Shown here: piece after piece, positions 35,696-48,194 of the stretch
Numbering within the stretch: position 1 is the stretch's first letter
How the letters are laid out: each line of letters starts with the position of its first letter
Assembly (NCBI GenBank): GCA_932294295.1
Contig: OW028580.1
Span: forward strand, 39,527,336-39,591,335
Direction of reading: 5' to 3'
DNA: 64,000 nt
Source of the DNA: Alitta virens
Taxonomy: Eukaryota; Annelida; Polychaeta; Phyllodocida; Nereididae
The notes under the pieces: model-generated
Told to the model about the DNA's origin: nothing
Seen by the model: the letters and a program-made list of their open reading frames with translations, nothing else
Databases searched by the model: none
Program-made: the position numbers and the translations under genes

Positions 35696-37218
35696 TCAGG
35701 TCAACAATGGATCCGTGTACGTCACCAAGTGGATGATTAATGAATGGCCAAACTATCTAGGTGGAGCCTAACTCCCCTTAATTATGATATCTGATGATGA
35801 AAAATTCAAGAGCTATATTTAGCAAAAGGTGAGCTGAGGATATGATAGATTGGTGTCCAATGAGGTTTCTATATTCTGTCATTAGATGCTTTTAAGAATG
35901 ACTTTGTCTAAATCACAGTTAGAGTTTAACAGCTGTACAGTTAGTTTCATTAAAAACAGCTTGTCAAATCGAACCTAGACAAAGCAAGACAACTTCTGCT
36001 ATACGATGCCACCTGCCACTAAACGGAACTGTCTGGCTATAGCTGGCTACTTAAAGCCGGATCTAAAAGTACATACAAATATATATTTATGATATCTTAG
36101 ATAAATTAAAAGGTTTATATATTTTTTCTGTGGTGGTAGGTGTAAGCCAACTATAAGCTAGGAGTAGACAGAAGCAATTGGCTTAAGCCAGTTATAGCCA
36201 CTGCCAGGAATATGCGGCTACAGCTGACTAGAGTCGACCATATTTTATGAAACTAACTGTAAATGGATGTAATATTAAGGAAACCACTACTGCATACCTT
36301 ATGTAGCGTTACTACATACATGCACAACCACAGCTAACCCAATTCTAGGTTAAGGATTGCAATTTTAAAACACCTTAATTTTTGGCGTCTGATTAAAGTG
36401 CCCCTTCTGGAGAACTGTCAAAGACAAAAATCAAAGCTACATCTATAGAGACTCTCAAAAACAGCTCATTGTCAAAATCTGCCCTAGGTCTTACCCCATA
36501 AACCACTTCCTGGTCCGTGTCTTAGTTTTTAACAAAATGCAAATATTGAATTTCCCAAGGTGTGAGAGCAGTACTTGTGTTCAACTTTGCTTTGAACAGC
36601 CAGCCCTCAAACAATTACAGGTCCTTTTCGGGGTTTTACGTTTTTATCTTTCCTTATCCTGTTCTCTATTTTTTTTTTCTCCCCTTTTTTCACTCCCATC
36701 CCCACAAATGCGCACATTATACCAGACAGGAGTTGTAATTGTCCCGTAGGTCCTCAAAGGACCCCCTGGGGACCAAAGGACAACTTTGATTCTTGTGAAG
36801 GTCCTCAGAAGAGGTCGTACACATGATGACATTGACATGACCTTGGAATGACATTCAGAGGTCATTGAAGCTGATTCGCAAAGGACTTTTCCTACTACAA
36901 GATACAAGAGTATAAAAAGAATATGTCCCCAAGCAGCTGGCTATTGCATCCAAGTATCAGATATGAATAACATTTGGGACCAGTTCTCGTATCACAAAGA
37001 TTGACATCCATAGGCCTACTGGAAGCCAGGAAGACACACATCTAGGACTATGTACTAGCATTACTTAAGAACCTAGGGTTTTTTTTCTCCTTCTTTATTT
37101 ATTTATTTTGTTTTCATCAGAGATCACATATTTTATAAAGTTGTTATATAAAGTTGCAGCTGACAATATGTATGCCCAACTCATTATATTGTACTTTCAT
37201 TTTCTATTGCCTCCACGC
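35696..37218. other. intergenic, weak inverted repeat
   Basis: GGCTATAGCTGGCTAC near 36033 and GGCTTAAGCCAGTTATAGCC near 36179 form an imperfect inverted pair, possibly an old MITE. GGTCCT and AGGTCA words gather at 36748-36870. No exon is recognised. Confidence 0.4.
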
Positions 37219-37328
37219 AGCTTAGCCAGGTTATATATATGGCTTGCTGTCAGAAGCAGACACAATGATGAGATGACAAAGCCTAGAGTCCACACCATGT
37301 TACACATTCACCCCATCAGTGGGGTAGT
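37219..37328 (-). mobile_element. diverged SINE fragment (family 1)
   Basis: GCAGCTTAGCCAGG, GAAGCAGACACAATGATGAG, AGTCCACACCATGTTACAC, ACCCCATCAGTGGGGT. Body only, more diverged than most copies. Confidence 0.7.
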
Positions 37329-38399
37329 TACCTTAGTAAATTCTTACCTATCATAGACAATGAATACAAGGCCACAAATTTAGCATCTTATGATATTATG
37401 AAAAACCTCTCCAATGAAGACCTCTTTTCTGCTTTTAATGCCATTTTCATGTGTAATCAATGATAAGCAAAAGAGATATTAAAATATATGAGTATGGCAG
37501 TAAAGACAGCGAATATGGAAAGAAAATTAATGAGTTAAAACTGATACATTTGATTTATGGCAAAATTGGCTCCAGTAGCGAGGTGGCTTTATTATGAGGT
37601 TGAAGAACGGTCCACAATGTTGAAAATGTGGTTCTATACAGAATGCGGGGTTACAGTTTATATTTCGCTGGTTTAAACTAAAAGGATTGCCAGAAATTAG
37701 GTCATACCCGGGTGGGTGCATTTATTTTAAATATTCATAGAAAAAAAGACATAAAGATGGGTTGGGATGGGCCTGGGGCTTTCAGTTGAGGCCTAAGGAG
37801 TTTGTACCATGGGACAAAATAGCATTTGATTGTGATGGGGGATGCCTCTGTAGATGGGCTATGCACCCAGACCTGTGCCAAATCACCAGGTAGGACTGAT
37901 CTATGGGAAATTGTCAGACAAACCAACCATACAACCACAATGCTCACAATCAAACTCACAGGAATCAAACTGTGCTCAAGGCTTTAATTACCCCCAAGTG
38001 CATGTCAACTGCTGTTTATGCCCTCATATTGATTATCACCCTTTTATACTCATACAGTGTTGCACTATTACACCATGCTTTTTGTGGTGGTGATAGGTTT
38101 TTATGGGAATTATATCGGTACAAATAGATCAGGCGTTTCAATAGCTCTGCACCCAGTATTTTGACTACACTGCAAAGTTCCAGCAATAATACTTTCAAAT
38201 TAAACCTAAATTTGACTCAGCGAATCGATTCATCCTCATAAAAGTAGTCCAATTGTAGTAAAAAAGCCAAAACATTTCAGTGATTGGTTCTGAGTGTTGC
38301 AGGAATGTTGAGAAAAAAAGTTGGGTGCAAACAGTTTGAGTCAAGCAGACTTATCAGTCATTACAAAGTGGTATGACCTGTTAACATTTATCTAAAGTC
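37329..38399. other. intergenic, no gene seen
   Basis: Noncoding; several overlapping short frames at 37527-38198 on both strands show no domain or splice pattern. Confidence 0.5.
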
Positions 38400-38960
38400 C
38401 AAATGCATGCTGCTATAGTGCACAGTCAAAGATGAAATATCCGTAATGTCCAAAATACAAAAATCCTACATTGAACAACTTCTTCAAAATTAGTATATTC
38501 TAAACACACCATAATGACTAAAAGGAAGTCAAATGTGGTACTGTATAATCCAAAGGATGTGGTCATACCATACTGACTAATATATAATTCCAAGTGTGAG
38601 TTGAGAGTGCTGGTGACTAATAGAGTCTTTTCACTGAAGAGCCCTGAGTTCAGCAAGACATAAGTCCTTCCTCTACTTTTATTACTCATTTTACTTTTCA
38701 GACATAGAAGATAATCACTGACTTATTCAATAAATATAACTTTCTCAGAAAAATTATAAAAATTAACAGAATGATAAGGTGTCAAATATACATTAAAATG
38801 CACTAAAAATACTGCTGCTAGGATGCACTTTGCTTCAGCCAATCACAGCCAAGGGCGGGAACTTTTTCAGCCAATAGAATTGCAGTATACTGTAAATGTC
38901 ACCTGGTGGAAATATAGAGAACCTTCCGTGAAAATCCACTATTTCTTTAATGAATTTGTT
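38400..38960 (-). mobile_element. dispersed element copy B (CCAAT/E2F-bearing)
   Basis: Inverted relative to copy A at 13190-13570. On the - strand it carries ATTGGCTGAAAAAGTTCCCG followed by CCC, TTGGCTGTGATTGGCTGAAG, then, about 190 bp on, an ATG opening a frame MSNKSRGRTYV like copy A. Here two inverted CCAAT boxes flank TTCCCGCC, a good E2F site. Copy B continues about 150 bp further than the shared region before a weakly similar right end (TTGGACATTACGG; compare ATGGACATTAAAGG in A). It lacks the palindromic insertion of copy A. Confidence 0.55.
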
Positions 38961-39883
38961 TACACGTTTATATCAAACTGGAAGAAGTTGTTATATATGA
39001 ACACATTGGGTTCGTTTTTTAGGGTGAACAGTGTCAGGCTACAACCTGCACCAGCTGAATCTTGGCTCCTGATTGAGTCCTTTTTTCACAAATTGGCTGT
39101 TTGATCAGGTGAACTCAGGTGCAAATTCCATTAATGGTGAGTACAGAATCCTATAGGTGGGAGCTTGGAGGAGGTATGATAATATTATTTTAACAAATTG
39201 GACTAATTTCTTCAGAGATATTGGACATCAAAGTTTCACAGACCTTTGAATTTCACAAGACGATTTGTCCATTGATGGGGCACTGATTTCAGTTGTGATA
39301 TCAAAGGTGTTTAGGGGGTGGGGAGGGGGTTGAAGTTTTGGCGAGTGGACAAAGATTACTGATTACACCCTGATCACACCAAGGGGGGGGGGAGGAACAA
39401 GAGGGCTTTTGTATAAAATACCTGAACCCCCCACCCCCTGGGCGAATCAAGAATCATAGGTAATTTTACCCTTATCAACTCAGCTGCTGTCTCACAGCCA
39501 GGTGTGCTGATAGCAGAGTTATCAAAGACTCAGGGTGCTCTACCCCCCCCCCTCCCCTCCACCCCTGATACTATCTAATAGAAGCCATCAAATTTGACTG
39601 TAAACTCCCCCCCCCCCCCTCACCACTACTATAGATCTTGCATGCAGTAGCTAGACTATCAGACTTCTCAGGGTGAGAGAATTCGATACCCTTGTCAACC
39701 CCAAAACCAATGCTGGATGAACTGGTCAATGTACTTGCAGTCAATAAGCAATGACAACTGATAGAATAATTCATAGTACGTTTTTAATGTGAATGGAAAT
39801 ACATTTGTGTATGCAATGCCATTGTTATTTAAGTATGCATGATTACATGCAAGCCTAGTGTTAAGGCAACAGTCAGATAGAAC
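38961..39883. other. intergenic with poly-G/poly-C patches
   Basis: Homopolymer G or C runs at about 39384, 39543 and 39607, within purine- or pyrimidine-rich sequence. No gene seen. Confidence 0.5.
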
Positions 39884-40150
39884 ATTGGCTACTAGTGGCC
39901 AGCTCCAGTGAAGGCCCTGTGTTTAAATCCTGGCCCATGGCACTCTTCATAAGCTGCATCTCAGCTGGATGTTGATTGCATGAGGTGTTGCCTTGTCCTC
40001 AGTGTCTATGGTGAGGCAAATAAAAGACCCACCCATAGGGTAAATGTGTGACATAATGTGGACTGCCAGCCTTATTATCTCATCGTTACGTGTGCCTTTG
40101 GCAGCTGGTCATATAAGCTGACTAAGCTTCAGTTCACATCAGTGGCATTT
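39884..40150 (+). mobile_element. SINE family 1, most complete + strand copy
   Basis: About 267 bp. It has an A-box-like TTGGCTACTAGTGGCC and a decayed B box TGTTTAAATCC. The body follows (CATCTCAGCTGGATGTTG, GTGTCTATGGTGAGGCAAAT, AAAGACCCACCCATAGGG, TCATCGTTACGTGTGCC, GTCATATAAGCTGACTAAGC). It ends CAGTGGCATTT. Together with 17501-17753 it defines the full-length element. Confidence 0.9.
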
Positions 40151-42889
40151 AATTGGAAATACAATGCATGATCACAAGTAGCAGATGTAATGATGACATG
40201 AAGAGACCGGGAGGCACAAGAACTATAATTTCAAAGGTGGGGTATTTTCCTGGCTTCTGCATCACTACAGCTGAGGTGTGAATATTTTTATTGAATTAAA
40301 AATTTTAACAAAGTTTTGACCACCTAAATACATTCTAGCTTCAAATCTAACATATATTGCTTATGAGCTATGCAATGAAATTGCATATTTTAACTATCTA
40401 TAGCAATCTTGCTACTGGATAAAACTTGCCAAAATTTTCTGAAGCTATATATTCTGTGAACATGACTACAATGTTATCATGTTAAACAAAGGGGGAAATG
40501 AAGAAAATTTAGTGGCACAACTCACACAACTCATTCATTACAAGGCGGCAGGGACTTGCAAACTACATAATTCTCATGTTAGACTGCAGTAAATTGTAGA
40601 TGGCGATGATTTGCAGTGTGTTTTTAGAGTTCCCAGCCATGTTACCTGTCAGTAAAGCTGCGAACCCCCCTCCCCCCTCTCGGAATAGACCAGCCCCTTG
40701 GTCACATGACCAGAACAGCAGCCAATCAGAGGCCGCCCCTCTCCAGTCACTCAAAGTTCTGTCTGAGCAGCTCAAATCTGCTCAGTTGATTTTCATGCAT
40801 TGAAGAGTAAACCTCGTCTATCATAACTTTGACAGCTCATGAAATTTCCACGGAATTATTCCACTCTGATTGTTAAGTTGGATGTACCTAGGAAGGAAAT
40901 ACACTTTACATAGGTGACTGGTATGTACATTATATTAAAAGTTAAATGTATAGATCATAACTTTATTTATGGTTAGCATGCATTATACAGTATCTATGAG
41001 GGTACTGAACTTCATTCATCACATTTTATATGAAGTTTTCACTGCCATGTCAATTCAATCTAAGCAACATGGCAGTACACTACTACACATAGAGAGAGCA
41101 CTGTTTATACAGCTATGTTTAAAAGTTTGACCCTAGAATGATGTATCATTGAATGCAAGCCTGCAGATCTGCCTGCAGTTCTATGAATGCAGTTGCATAC
41201 ACACTGCCTGCATGACAGCCAAGGTTCTGCTATATCTACAAATTAGCATTTTAGATAATGCACATAAAACAATCATTTAAATATATATATTTTAAATATA
41301 ATATATACTTTATTCTGAAATAATATTATAAATATACTTTATGAGGAATTGTTTCTTATGCCAGTTATGCAAGTGCATAATATTAATTTTATTACTATAA
41401 ATAAGTTGTAAACATTTATTAGCTGCAATTTATCCATTAGTGGTATTTATATATACTAGAAAAATTAAAGAAAAAATGAAAATAAAATACAATTCTGTAT
41501 AAAAGCAGTTTTTTGTAAATACCACCCCACTTTATAGTCAGAGCAGTGAACAAAAAAGTGACTTTCAAGCGAATGACTATTGAAGATTTCTCAGCTGACT
41601 GCAAGTGACTGGTGCTAAACTCCCCAAGTGATTTTGAAGGCTCCGTCCCACACTCTGTTCTGTCACAATTCTTGGTCCCATTGTGAGACTGCCCGGGCCA
41701 CTCATCAAATTTGACAGTTGCTTATTATGACTGGCCTCAGCTTGCCCACCCTGCTCCAAGTGTAAATAGCTTTTTAGTTGTTGTCCCTTTTACAGAAACC
41801 CTTTAAATTCAATTGGAATTTTTTTTCTGTCCTGTGTATAAAATGAGTTTAGGGTCCAGCGAATTCTTACTATTGCAGTATTGTGGCTAGAAGTTAGGAT
41901 TGTTGAAACTTTTCGAAGTTCTGTTTTTCTTTCATAGGATTTTCAATTCTATTTTCTACCATTTGTTTATTTTTTGTATATCAAAAGATTGTCATAATGA
42001 TACATATACCTTGTATAATAAATAATTCAAGTGTACAACAAACAATGTATATAGTGTTCCTAATCACAAAAAACCATTCTATCATAATTGTTTTTATTAG
42101 ATAATCATATATCATACATAATACAGTTATTTTCCACCTAATGTTACAGACAAATAACACTATCAGTGCTTAAAATAAAGTGTTTACATCATTACCTAGT
42201 TTATTTATTTTAAGGTTAATTTATTATATACAAATTGGTCTGTAGAATCTGGCCTTAATTAAGGGGTGACATAGTTAGTGCAGTTTTAAGGCGTTCTTTA
42301 GTGTATATTATTTATTTATATATTGTCAAACTCATAGCAGACCTAAGGAATTATAATTTAGAACGGATAACAGAATTTTATAGCTAGCTAATTTATTTTT
42401 TAAGCCTAAAATACGTCAGCCAAATAATACTGCAATCTATGTCTTTCTGTGTGCATTAAAATGAATAAATGAATGGCATTTCAAATCTGACATGAAAATT
42501 TATGTCGCCTATGTCTGAGGTCAACCAGTGCGGTATATTGGGAATGGAAGCGCAAATCAAACACCTTTTTGATATTACCTTTGACTTACCTTTTGCACAT
42601 TACCTTTTGATATTACCCGAGGCGAGGGGTTGAAATCACTGCTAGGAAACTCTATACCCTCTGATAACCTTTTAATTTATTCAAATAACCCCCCTTGACA
42701 AATTAACTTTACAAATAAGGGGCGTCACTAAAGCGTCAAGAGGCTGTAAAAACGTTCTTCAAAATCTGAGATAAACTTTCCAGATAAGAGAACGGTCATT
42801 AGTCAGTAATAATAGTTCTATAAGATCACTATTATGAAACAATAATAGGGAGATAATAGTACTCCTACACTCATTTTCTGATAATTCGA
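40151..42889. other. intergenic, mostly AT-rich
   Basis: Holds the promoter-like patch listed at 40640-40760. Very AT-rich from 41270 to 42480, with TATAT and ATTTA runs. The 60-codon - strand frame at 41577-41759 has no recognisable domain. Confidence 0.5.
40640..40760. promoter_or_regulatory. promoter-like patch: E-box palindrome and CCAAT box
   Basis: A GC-richer island with a pyrimidine tract (CCCCCCTCCCCCCTC), the perfect palindrome GGTCACATGACC at 40700-40711 (USF/TFE-type E-box) and AGCCAATCAGAGG at 40719 (CCAAT box). No TATA box or exon could be attached. Confidence 0.25.
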
Positions 42890-43025
42890 AATTTACGACC
42901 ACGTGTCATACGACTGACTGATCAGCAATGGCGTTCTGCCTAATTTGCATGACGTTGCGTCACAGCGTCCTACGTTACGTCATGACGTTACAACGGCCGT
43001 CGTGACGTCACGTCATGAACGTACT
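42890..43025. promoter_or_regulatory. CpG/CRE-dense patch
   Basis: Contains ACCACGTGTCAT, AATTTGCATGACGTTGCGTC, TTACGTCATGACGTT and TGACGTCACGTCATG: several CRE or half-CRE sites in 130 bp, with many CpG. About 3.7 kb upstream of the candidate FGFRL1 start. It shares its GCATGACGTT core with 184-300. Confidence 0.3.
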
Positions 43026-43734
43026 TCCAAATGAGTCTAAACAGTGTGCTCCAAAATGTACTTCAAAAAATAAATTCACAATTTTTGAAACCAACATATT
43101 ATATGAAAGATACCTATTTATGAAGCAATTCATGTTATTAGAGTTAAAATTACACATTAATTATGCAACTTATGATTAGCAGTCATCAACTAAATTGAAA
43201 ATGACACATGTAATAATTTAATGTGCAAAGCCTCACACCAGGTGAGAATGATTTCCATATGAAAATGATTAAGTGAAATTGTCCGCCATCTGTTTGCTAT
43301 TTCCTAATTGTCTAAATTACACGTTAGACCCAAATAACTCTATTAAGCGATGAAAACATCCATTTTCACTAACATTTTTGAAATATTGAACGCAGTAAAA
43401 TCTATCAATTTGACAATATTACACCCTAATCAATGCTACAGTAAATTTACAAATTCCAATTATTTAAACCGAAATTAAAATGTTCAACTTTACCAGAAAA
43501 GAAATTTACTTTTACAGAATAGGAATTATTATATCAAATAACTTATGCATTTCCTCAAAATATTCTTAAACTATAAACTCTTTAGTTGAAACACCCTGCC
43601 TTAACAACACATCACTATTAAGGGCATTCATTTTAAGAGCATTTCACAAAAGTGATTCAAATTTCCTTTTAAGGTCTAAAGTATATTTATACAACTTAAA
43701 AGTCAGTTCGCCTTATATAAGATTTCCATTTGCA
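43026..43734. other. intergenic, pogo-like relic
   Basis: AT-rich. At 43600-43690, CACTATTAAGGGCATTCATT and TTTTAAGAGCATTTCAC repeat the rhythm seen at 12596-12640. No gene seen. Confidence 0.4.
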
Positions 43735-44040
43735 GTGATTTCACATCCGAAATCCATTTGAAGTGACTGGCTAGATTTATTTTCGTTGTGGAACTGTCTT
43801 TAAATGGAATTCACATCATGGCTGCTTATTTACACTATAGGGTCGGATGCCTGCACCGTATCAAATACCTGCCTTTAATGGATTGTTTATTTGTAGCCAG
43901 ATTCCCTTTGCTTTTGTAAACACTATTCATTAACGGTATATGGTTTATTGTTTGTTTTGGCTGTTCAATTTTCCGCCCTCCGAAATTGTAAACCCCTGCC
44001 TTTAATTAACACTCCCTTAATTGAGGTATATATATATCAG
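43735..44040. promoter_or_regulatory. candidate enhancer upstream of FGFRL1
   Basis: Reads like unique, non-repetitive sequence. It has TTATTGTTTGTTTTGG (Fox-like TGTTTGTTT), TTTAATTAACACTCCCTTAATTGAGG (in parts; homeodomain cores) and TTTCCGCCC. Inference from motif density and position only. Confidence 0.25.
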
Positions 44041-45439
44041 TAATTAGACCTGGTTCAAATATTTTATACAGCTAAATTATAGTAATTGAGTACACAAAAT
44101 TAATTGGTATACCACATTAGGGGCTTGTGTATATTTAAACAGAATTCTCACGAAATCTAATGTTATTTCCAACCTAAAGCATAGACACTTAGGATATCTT
44201 TGATGTTTGGGATAAAACATCTGATTCCAGAAACTTTGATTGTCATTTCCAAGTCTCTTGTTTGACATTCTCAGCCGATGAAAGAAGATTGTTTTATTCG
44301 GAATGACACTTGACATCGGAAAGACATTGAAAGATAAATAAAAAGTGTCCATTAAGAGCAAAAAACACGGGGAATTTAGTCTATGTGCATTCGGGTTGTC
44401 AAAATAATATGTCAAAGGATACAATGAAACTTCTGTTGGAAAGTGGACAGGGAGAGTGAGACTCAGAAAGACAGGCAGAATGTTCTCAGTAAGAGAAAGA
44501 TAGATAGAAAGTGCTATGGTGCAAATGGATGAATGAATGAATGAATAAAAGAATGAATCAATGAATCAATGAATCAGTGAATCAGTGAATCAGTGAATCA
44601 GTGAATCAATAGATCAATGAATCAATGAATCAATGAATCAATCAATGAATCAATCAATGAATCAATCAATGAATCAATCAATTTAGCATAATATGAAATA
44701 GCAATATAACTCTGTCATTCCACCTGACTGACTGACTGACTGACTGACTGAATGAATGAATGAATGAATGAATGAATAATTCGATATATTATATAAATAT
44801 AACTGTCTGTCTATCTAAACTGACTGACTCCACCATATAAACAAACAATACTTCTATAACATGTATTTTCTTGGCATGCATGTAAATATTAAACCATGTG
44901 AGTTTTGCCAAACATGTAGAATGGTACAGAGGGGTTGGGTCTTCCATTATAATGAGGGAATTAGGGAAACCTGATTCGGATTGTCGAATTCTTTATTCCG
45001 GTTAACAAAGAATAGAATGAATGGGAGTGTTGTCCTGCAGTGTAATAGGGGGCTTGTTTTTGTAGAATTCTACCTTTTGGCGTTCTAGGATAGCTTCTAA
45101 TCTCAAATACAGATGCATGCCGGGCATTAATGTATTTTCTGGCCTGTATTGAGTTATAAATGTGCTAAGAAAAAATTTAAACCACAAGAATGAGTGATAA
45201 AAAATGATAACAATGAAAAAATAAAGGTAGTGTTAAGAACAAAATTTTTTATATTATAACGTTTGCAAAATGTAAAATAAATGTTTTAAAGTACATTAAG
45301 AATAAATAATTAAAAATAAAAGAAAATTTTATTAGAGTAGTTTTTGTGAAAATATATATATATTTTTTTTCACTAAAAATTCCAAATATGATACGATACT
45401 GGGCGGAGTGAAATATGTTATCCGAATAATGTCAGTGAA
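44041..45439. other. intergenic; noncoding 115-codon frame
   Basis: A - strand frame at 44077-44424 has no recognisable domain and I reject it as a gene. Simple repeats at 44522-44776 are listed separately. Very AT-rich after 45180. Confidence 0.5.
44522..44776. repeat. GAAT/CAAT and GACT tetranucleotide repeats
   Basis: GAATGAAT at 44528-44545, then GAATCAGT/GAATCAAT units to 44680. GACTGACT follows at 44725-44748 and GAATGAAT at 44751-44776. Confidence 0.92.
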
Positions 45440-45660
45440 TTATTAAATTGAAGAATTATCTTTCCATTCACGCCCAATATGGATATCATATAGCACGCTA
45501 TAGTTGTTGTCTAATTCGTGTGGAATTTTATTCTTGGTCTAATTAAGACCTGTCACTCCGTTAATTAGATCTAATGAAGTTAATTACGCGATGAAGCGTT
45601 GATATATTAGACCCAGGGTGAGTGTCACACCCTCCATAGACACGGGGTGTAGCGTTGAAT
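45440..45660. promoter_or_regulatory. candidate conserved noncoding element upstream of FGFRL1
   Basis: Dense homeodomain cores: TCTAATTCGTG, GGTCTAATTAAGACC (a palindrome-like site at 45537), CCGTTAATTAGATC and GAAGTTAATTACGCG. The end, GTGTCACACCC, is non-repetitive. Its composition differs from the AT-rich flanks. Lies about 1 kb upstream of the candidate promoter. Confidence 0.3.
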
Positions 45661-46590
45661 GAATTTGGGAGGGTAAAATAGACTTTTTGAATTTAATCTA
45701 CCAATCCTAGATGATTAATTTCCTAAAATGTTTGACAATACTGCACACAAAAAAAAATTATTTGGGCCAAAATATTCACCTTATCTTAAATTACACAAAT
45801 AGTAGTTTCAAATTATACAACACTGATTGAAATGAAATAATTAGCTTAAATGAATGGACAAATAAATAAATATTCTTACGTGAAAAACGATTATTTTAAA
45901 ATAGTTCCCTGATTATGCTACAAGATTACAAAATGAAATAATAAATCTAGAACATTCCGATATCTTTAGTGTACCTATAATGCTGGTTTTTCAATAATTT
46001 TGTTAAAGATATATTTATGAATGAATGAAAGAGTATTGACAATTAACTCTCATTAAACAATATTGGTTTATTATTTGAGATTGTTACATTGTTTACATAT
46101 AATCAAAAGCGCTTTGTAATAGAGCACAAAAAAATAAAAATGAATATAATAAACAAACTATATAAACGTTGACCATTTATGAAAGTTCAATTGAGATCTA
46201 TTGTTTTAAATAAATACCTCGTTAAACATGTGACTTCCTAGTTAAGTTCATGCTGTGATTTAAGACATGTTTGTCTAATTATGTACATTTCGCATGGCTA
46301 ATTATGTTATTGTCATGTAAAGTCATGCGAATGTTAATTTGACATGATTGCAATCTGGCAGGTGATCTCAATACACACTTTTGTCTTTTGGGGTTTTTGG
46401 GCCGTGTTAACACCCCAACAATAGTCAGAGAATTACATAATAGAGCCTAGTTAATAGGGTTACAAAGGACTCATTCATAATGAGGCAATGTATACCCCAG
46501 GTCCTCCTATGTTTGCATACCTAATTACTCAAGACTCAATGACGCGTGTAGTGTACTTCGTGGTTACGCTCTGAGTACTTTTGGGCTGCT
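45661..46590. other. FGFRL1 upstream region
   Basis: AT-rich to 46200. Then GTCTAATTATGTAC, GGCTAATTATGTTATTG, GTCATGCGAATGTTAATTTG (homeodomain- and octamer-like) at 46270-46345 and AATGACGCGTG near 46539. Probably proximal regulatory DNA; no exon. Confidence 0.35.
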
Positions 46591-46630
46591 GACCAATCAG
46601 AAGCGATCTGACAAATGGAGGGAATATAAA
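46591..46630 (+). promoter_or_regulatory. candidate FGFRL1 core promoter (CCAAT + TATA)
   Basis: GACCAATCAG at 46591-46600 and TATAAAC at 46625-46631 are spaced 32 bp apart, as in classical promoters. They predict a start near 46655. The transcript from there has no ATG before a donor-like GAG|GTATGA at 46752. Inference; no transcript data. Confidence 0.4.
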
Positions 46631-46654
46631 CACCAAAAGCAGACGATAATTATC

Positions 46655-46751
46655 ATTTCCAAAAAGGCACGACAATTGAACACATCTGATATCATTTGAG
46701 GAATATTTATTGAGATACAATCGGTTGTTATTGCAGAAACTCCATTTTGAG
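46655..46751 (+). other. candidate FGFRL1 noncoding exon 1
   Basis: About 97 nt from the predicted start to TTTTGAG before GTATGATG. It contains no ATG, as expected of a leader. It would join to 48154, giving a 5' UTR of roughly 138 nt without upstream ORFs. Vertebrate FGFRL1 also has its signal peptide after an untranslated first exon, as I recall. A rival model uses TATAAATAG at 47836 and the donor GGGAG|GTGAGT at 48068 with an 86-bp intron. Confidence 0.35.
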
Positions 46752-48153
46752 GTATGATGTTGATAAAATTAGAAGTATTTCTAATATACTACTTCAGAAT
46801 TTGTATTGCTCATTATTTGTTTTGCGAGATAATTGTGTCAGATATAATATGAGAATTATAATGAAGCTATAAATGATTTTTGTTGACAGCACCATATATA
46901 TCTATCTTTAATAACCTAATTGCAATATAATAACAACAATCAATTGTAATTTTGCAATAATAAGCGCACTTTAAAATTCTCTCTATCTCTCTATCTCTCT
47001 ATCTCTCTATCTCTCTATCTCTCTATCTCTCTATCTCTCTATCTCTCTATCTCTCTATCTCTCTATCGATATCTATATCTATATCTATATCTATCTATCT
47101 TTCACAAATGTTTTTACATCTTAGTCTATGATTCTAAAATTCTAATAGTCCATGATTCTATCTTAAAGTAAATCAGTGTATCCGTCTGTCCGTCGCCTAC
47201 ACCCCCTTAAGGGTTAACACTTAAGAACAATGACTGAAAAACTATTGTTTATTTAAGTACTCGTGTTAACCCCTGTGGTATCATACCCAGGATGAAATTC
47301 ACACTTTGATTGAAATTTCACACTTTCTTTGTATGAGTATAGTTCACACCTTTTTAGTATACCAAGGTGTGATACTTTGTAAATATTGGGTTTTTGCCAT
47401 TAACACCTTGGACAGGCTGGTTTGCAGCTGACTTCGCTTTGCCCAGGGCCTGTGTCTGTATACAATTATAAAGTATGTATATGCAGATGAGTACATATGC
47501 AAATTATGCAAGCACAAGGCGACAGTTTGACACGAGGTGAAAATGTGTCGTTGACACTCTGTTGTTGACACGATTTCTACAAGTGTTGAATTGTTAATCT
47601 GTGCAAAAATTAGAATATTTTATTCTTTATTCAAATTTTGAAATGTTGAATTGAGAAAATGCATAATATGTTAAATACTATAGTGTTGACAGGTTTCCTA
47701 CATATGGGTGTGAATTTATTGATTCTATTCAAATTAATATTATGAATATTTTGAAAGTAAAATGTTTAATTCACTGCCACAGAACTATTCATTTTAAATC
47801 AAAATTTTAAATGTATTATTTTCAATGACACTTGCTATAAATAGAAAGTAGTATATTTACAATGGCATGTGTAATTAATCACAGAAAACAAACACCATGT
47901 ACTAACTGATTGTTCTAATCTAAACAATACAAGCCTGTGCTGCCACCTACAGTTAGGCAGTGCAACCAATACACAATAATCTCTATGAACTTGAAATTGA
48001 TAATTTGATAACTGTATGTATATTTTGTCCAATCTATTGTATTTAGCTCCTTATCTGATACAGGGAGGTGAGTTTGCCTCTGTCCTTTTTAGACCCGTGT
48101 TATTATTAGCATGATAATAGATATGATATGTATTCATTGTTATCTGATTTCAG
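46752..48153 (+). other. candidate 5' UTR intron of FGFRL1
   Basis: Runs from GTATGA to ATTTCAG at 48153. It contains a CTCTCTAT microsatellite, an AT-rich middle and the alternative TATA box TATAAATAG (47836-47844). Short frames inside are not coding. Confidence 0.35.
46978..47100. repeat. (CTCTCTAT)n microsatellite
   Basis: About eleven 8-bp CTCTCTAT units, then ATATCT units to 47100. Confidence 0.95.
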
Positions 48154-48194
48154 ATAAGGCCTGAGCTAGAACTGCGACAGTTAGCCACTCAGTG

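Noticed and set aside
36000..36240. Possible MITE from GGCTATAGCTGGCTAC and its inverse
   Set aside because: Inverted match is short and imperfect, with no target duplication visible.
44077..44424. 115-codon - strand frame
   Set aside because: No domain, AT-rich codons, no donor or acceptor logic; overlaps likely regulatory sequence.
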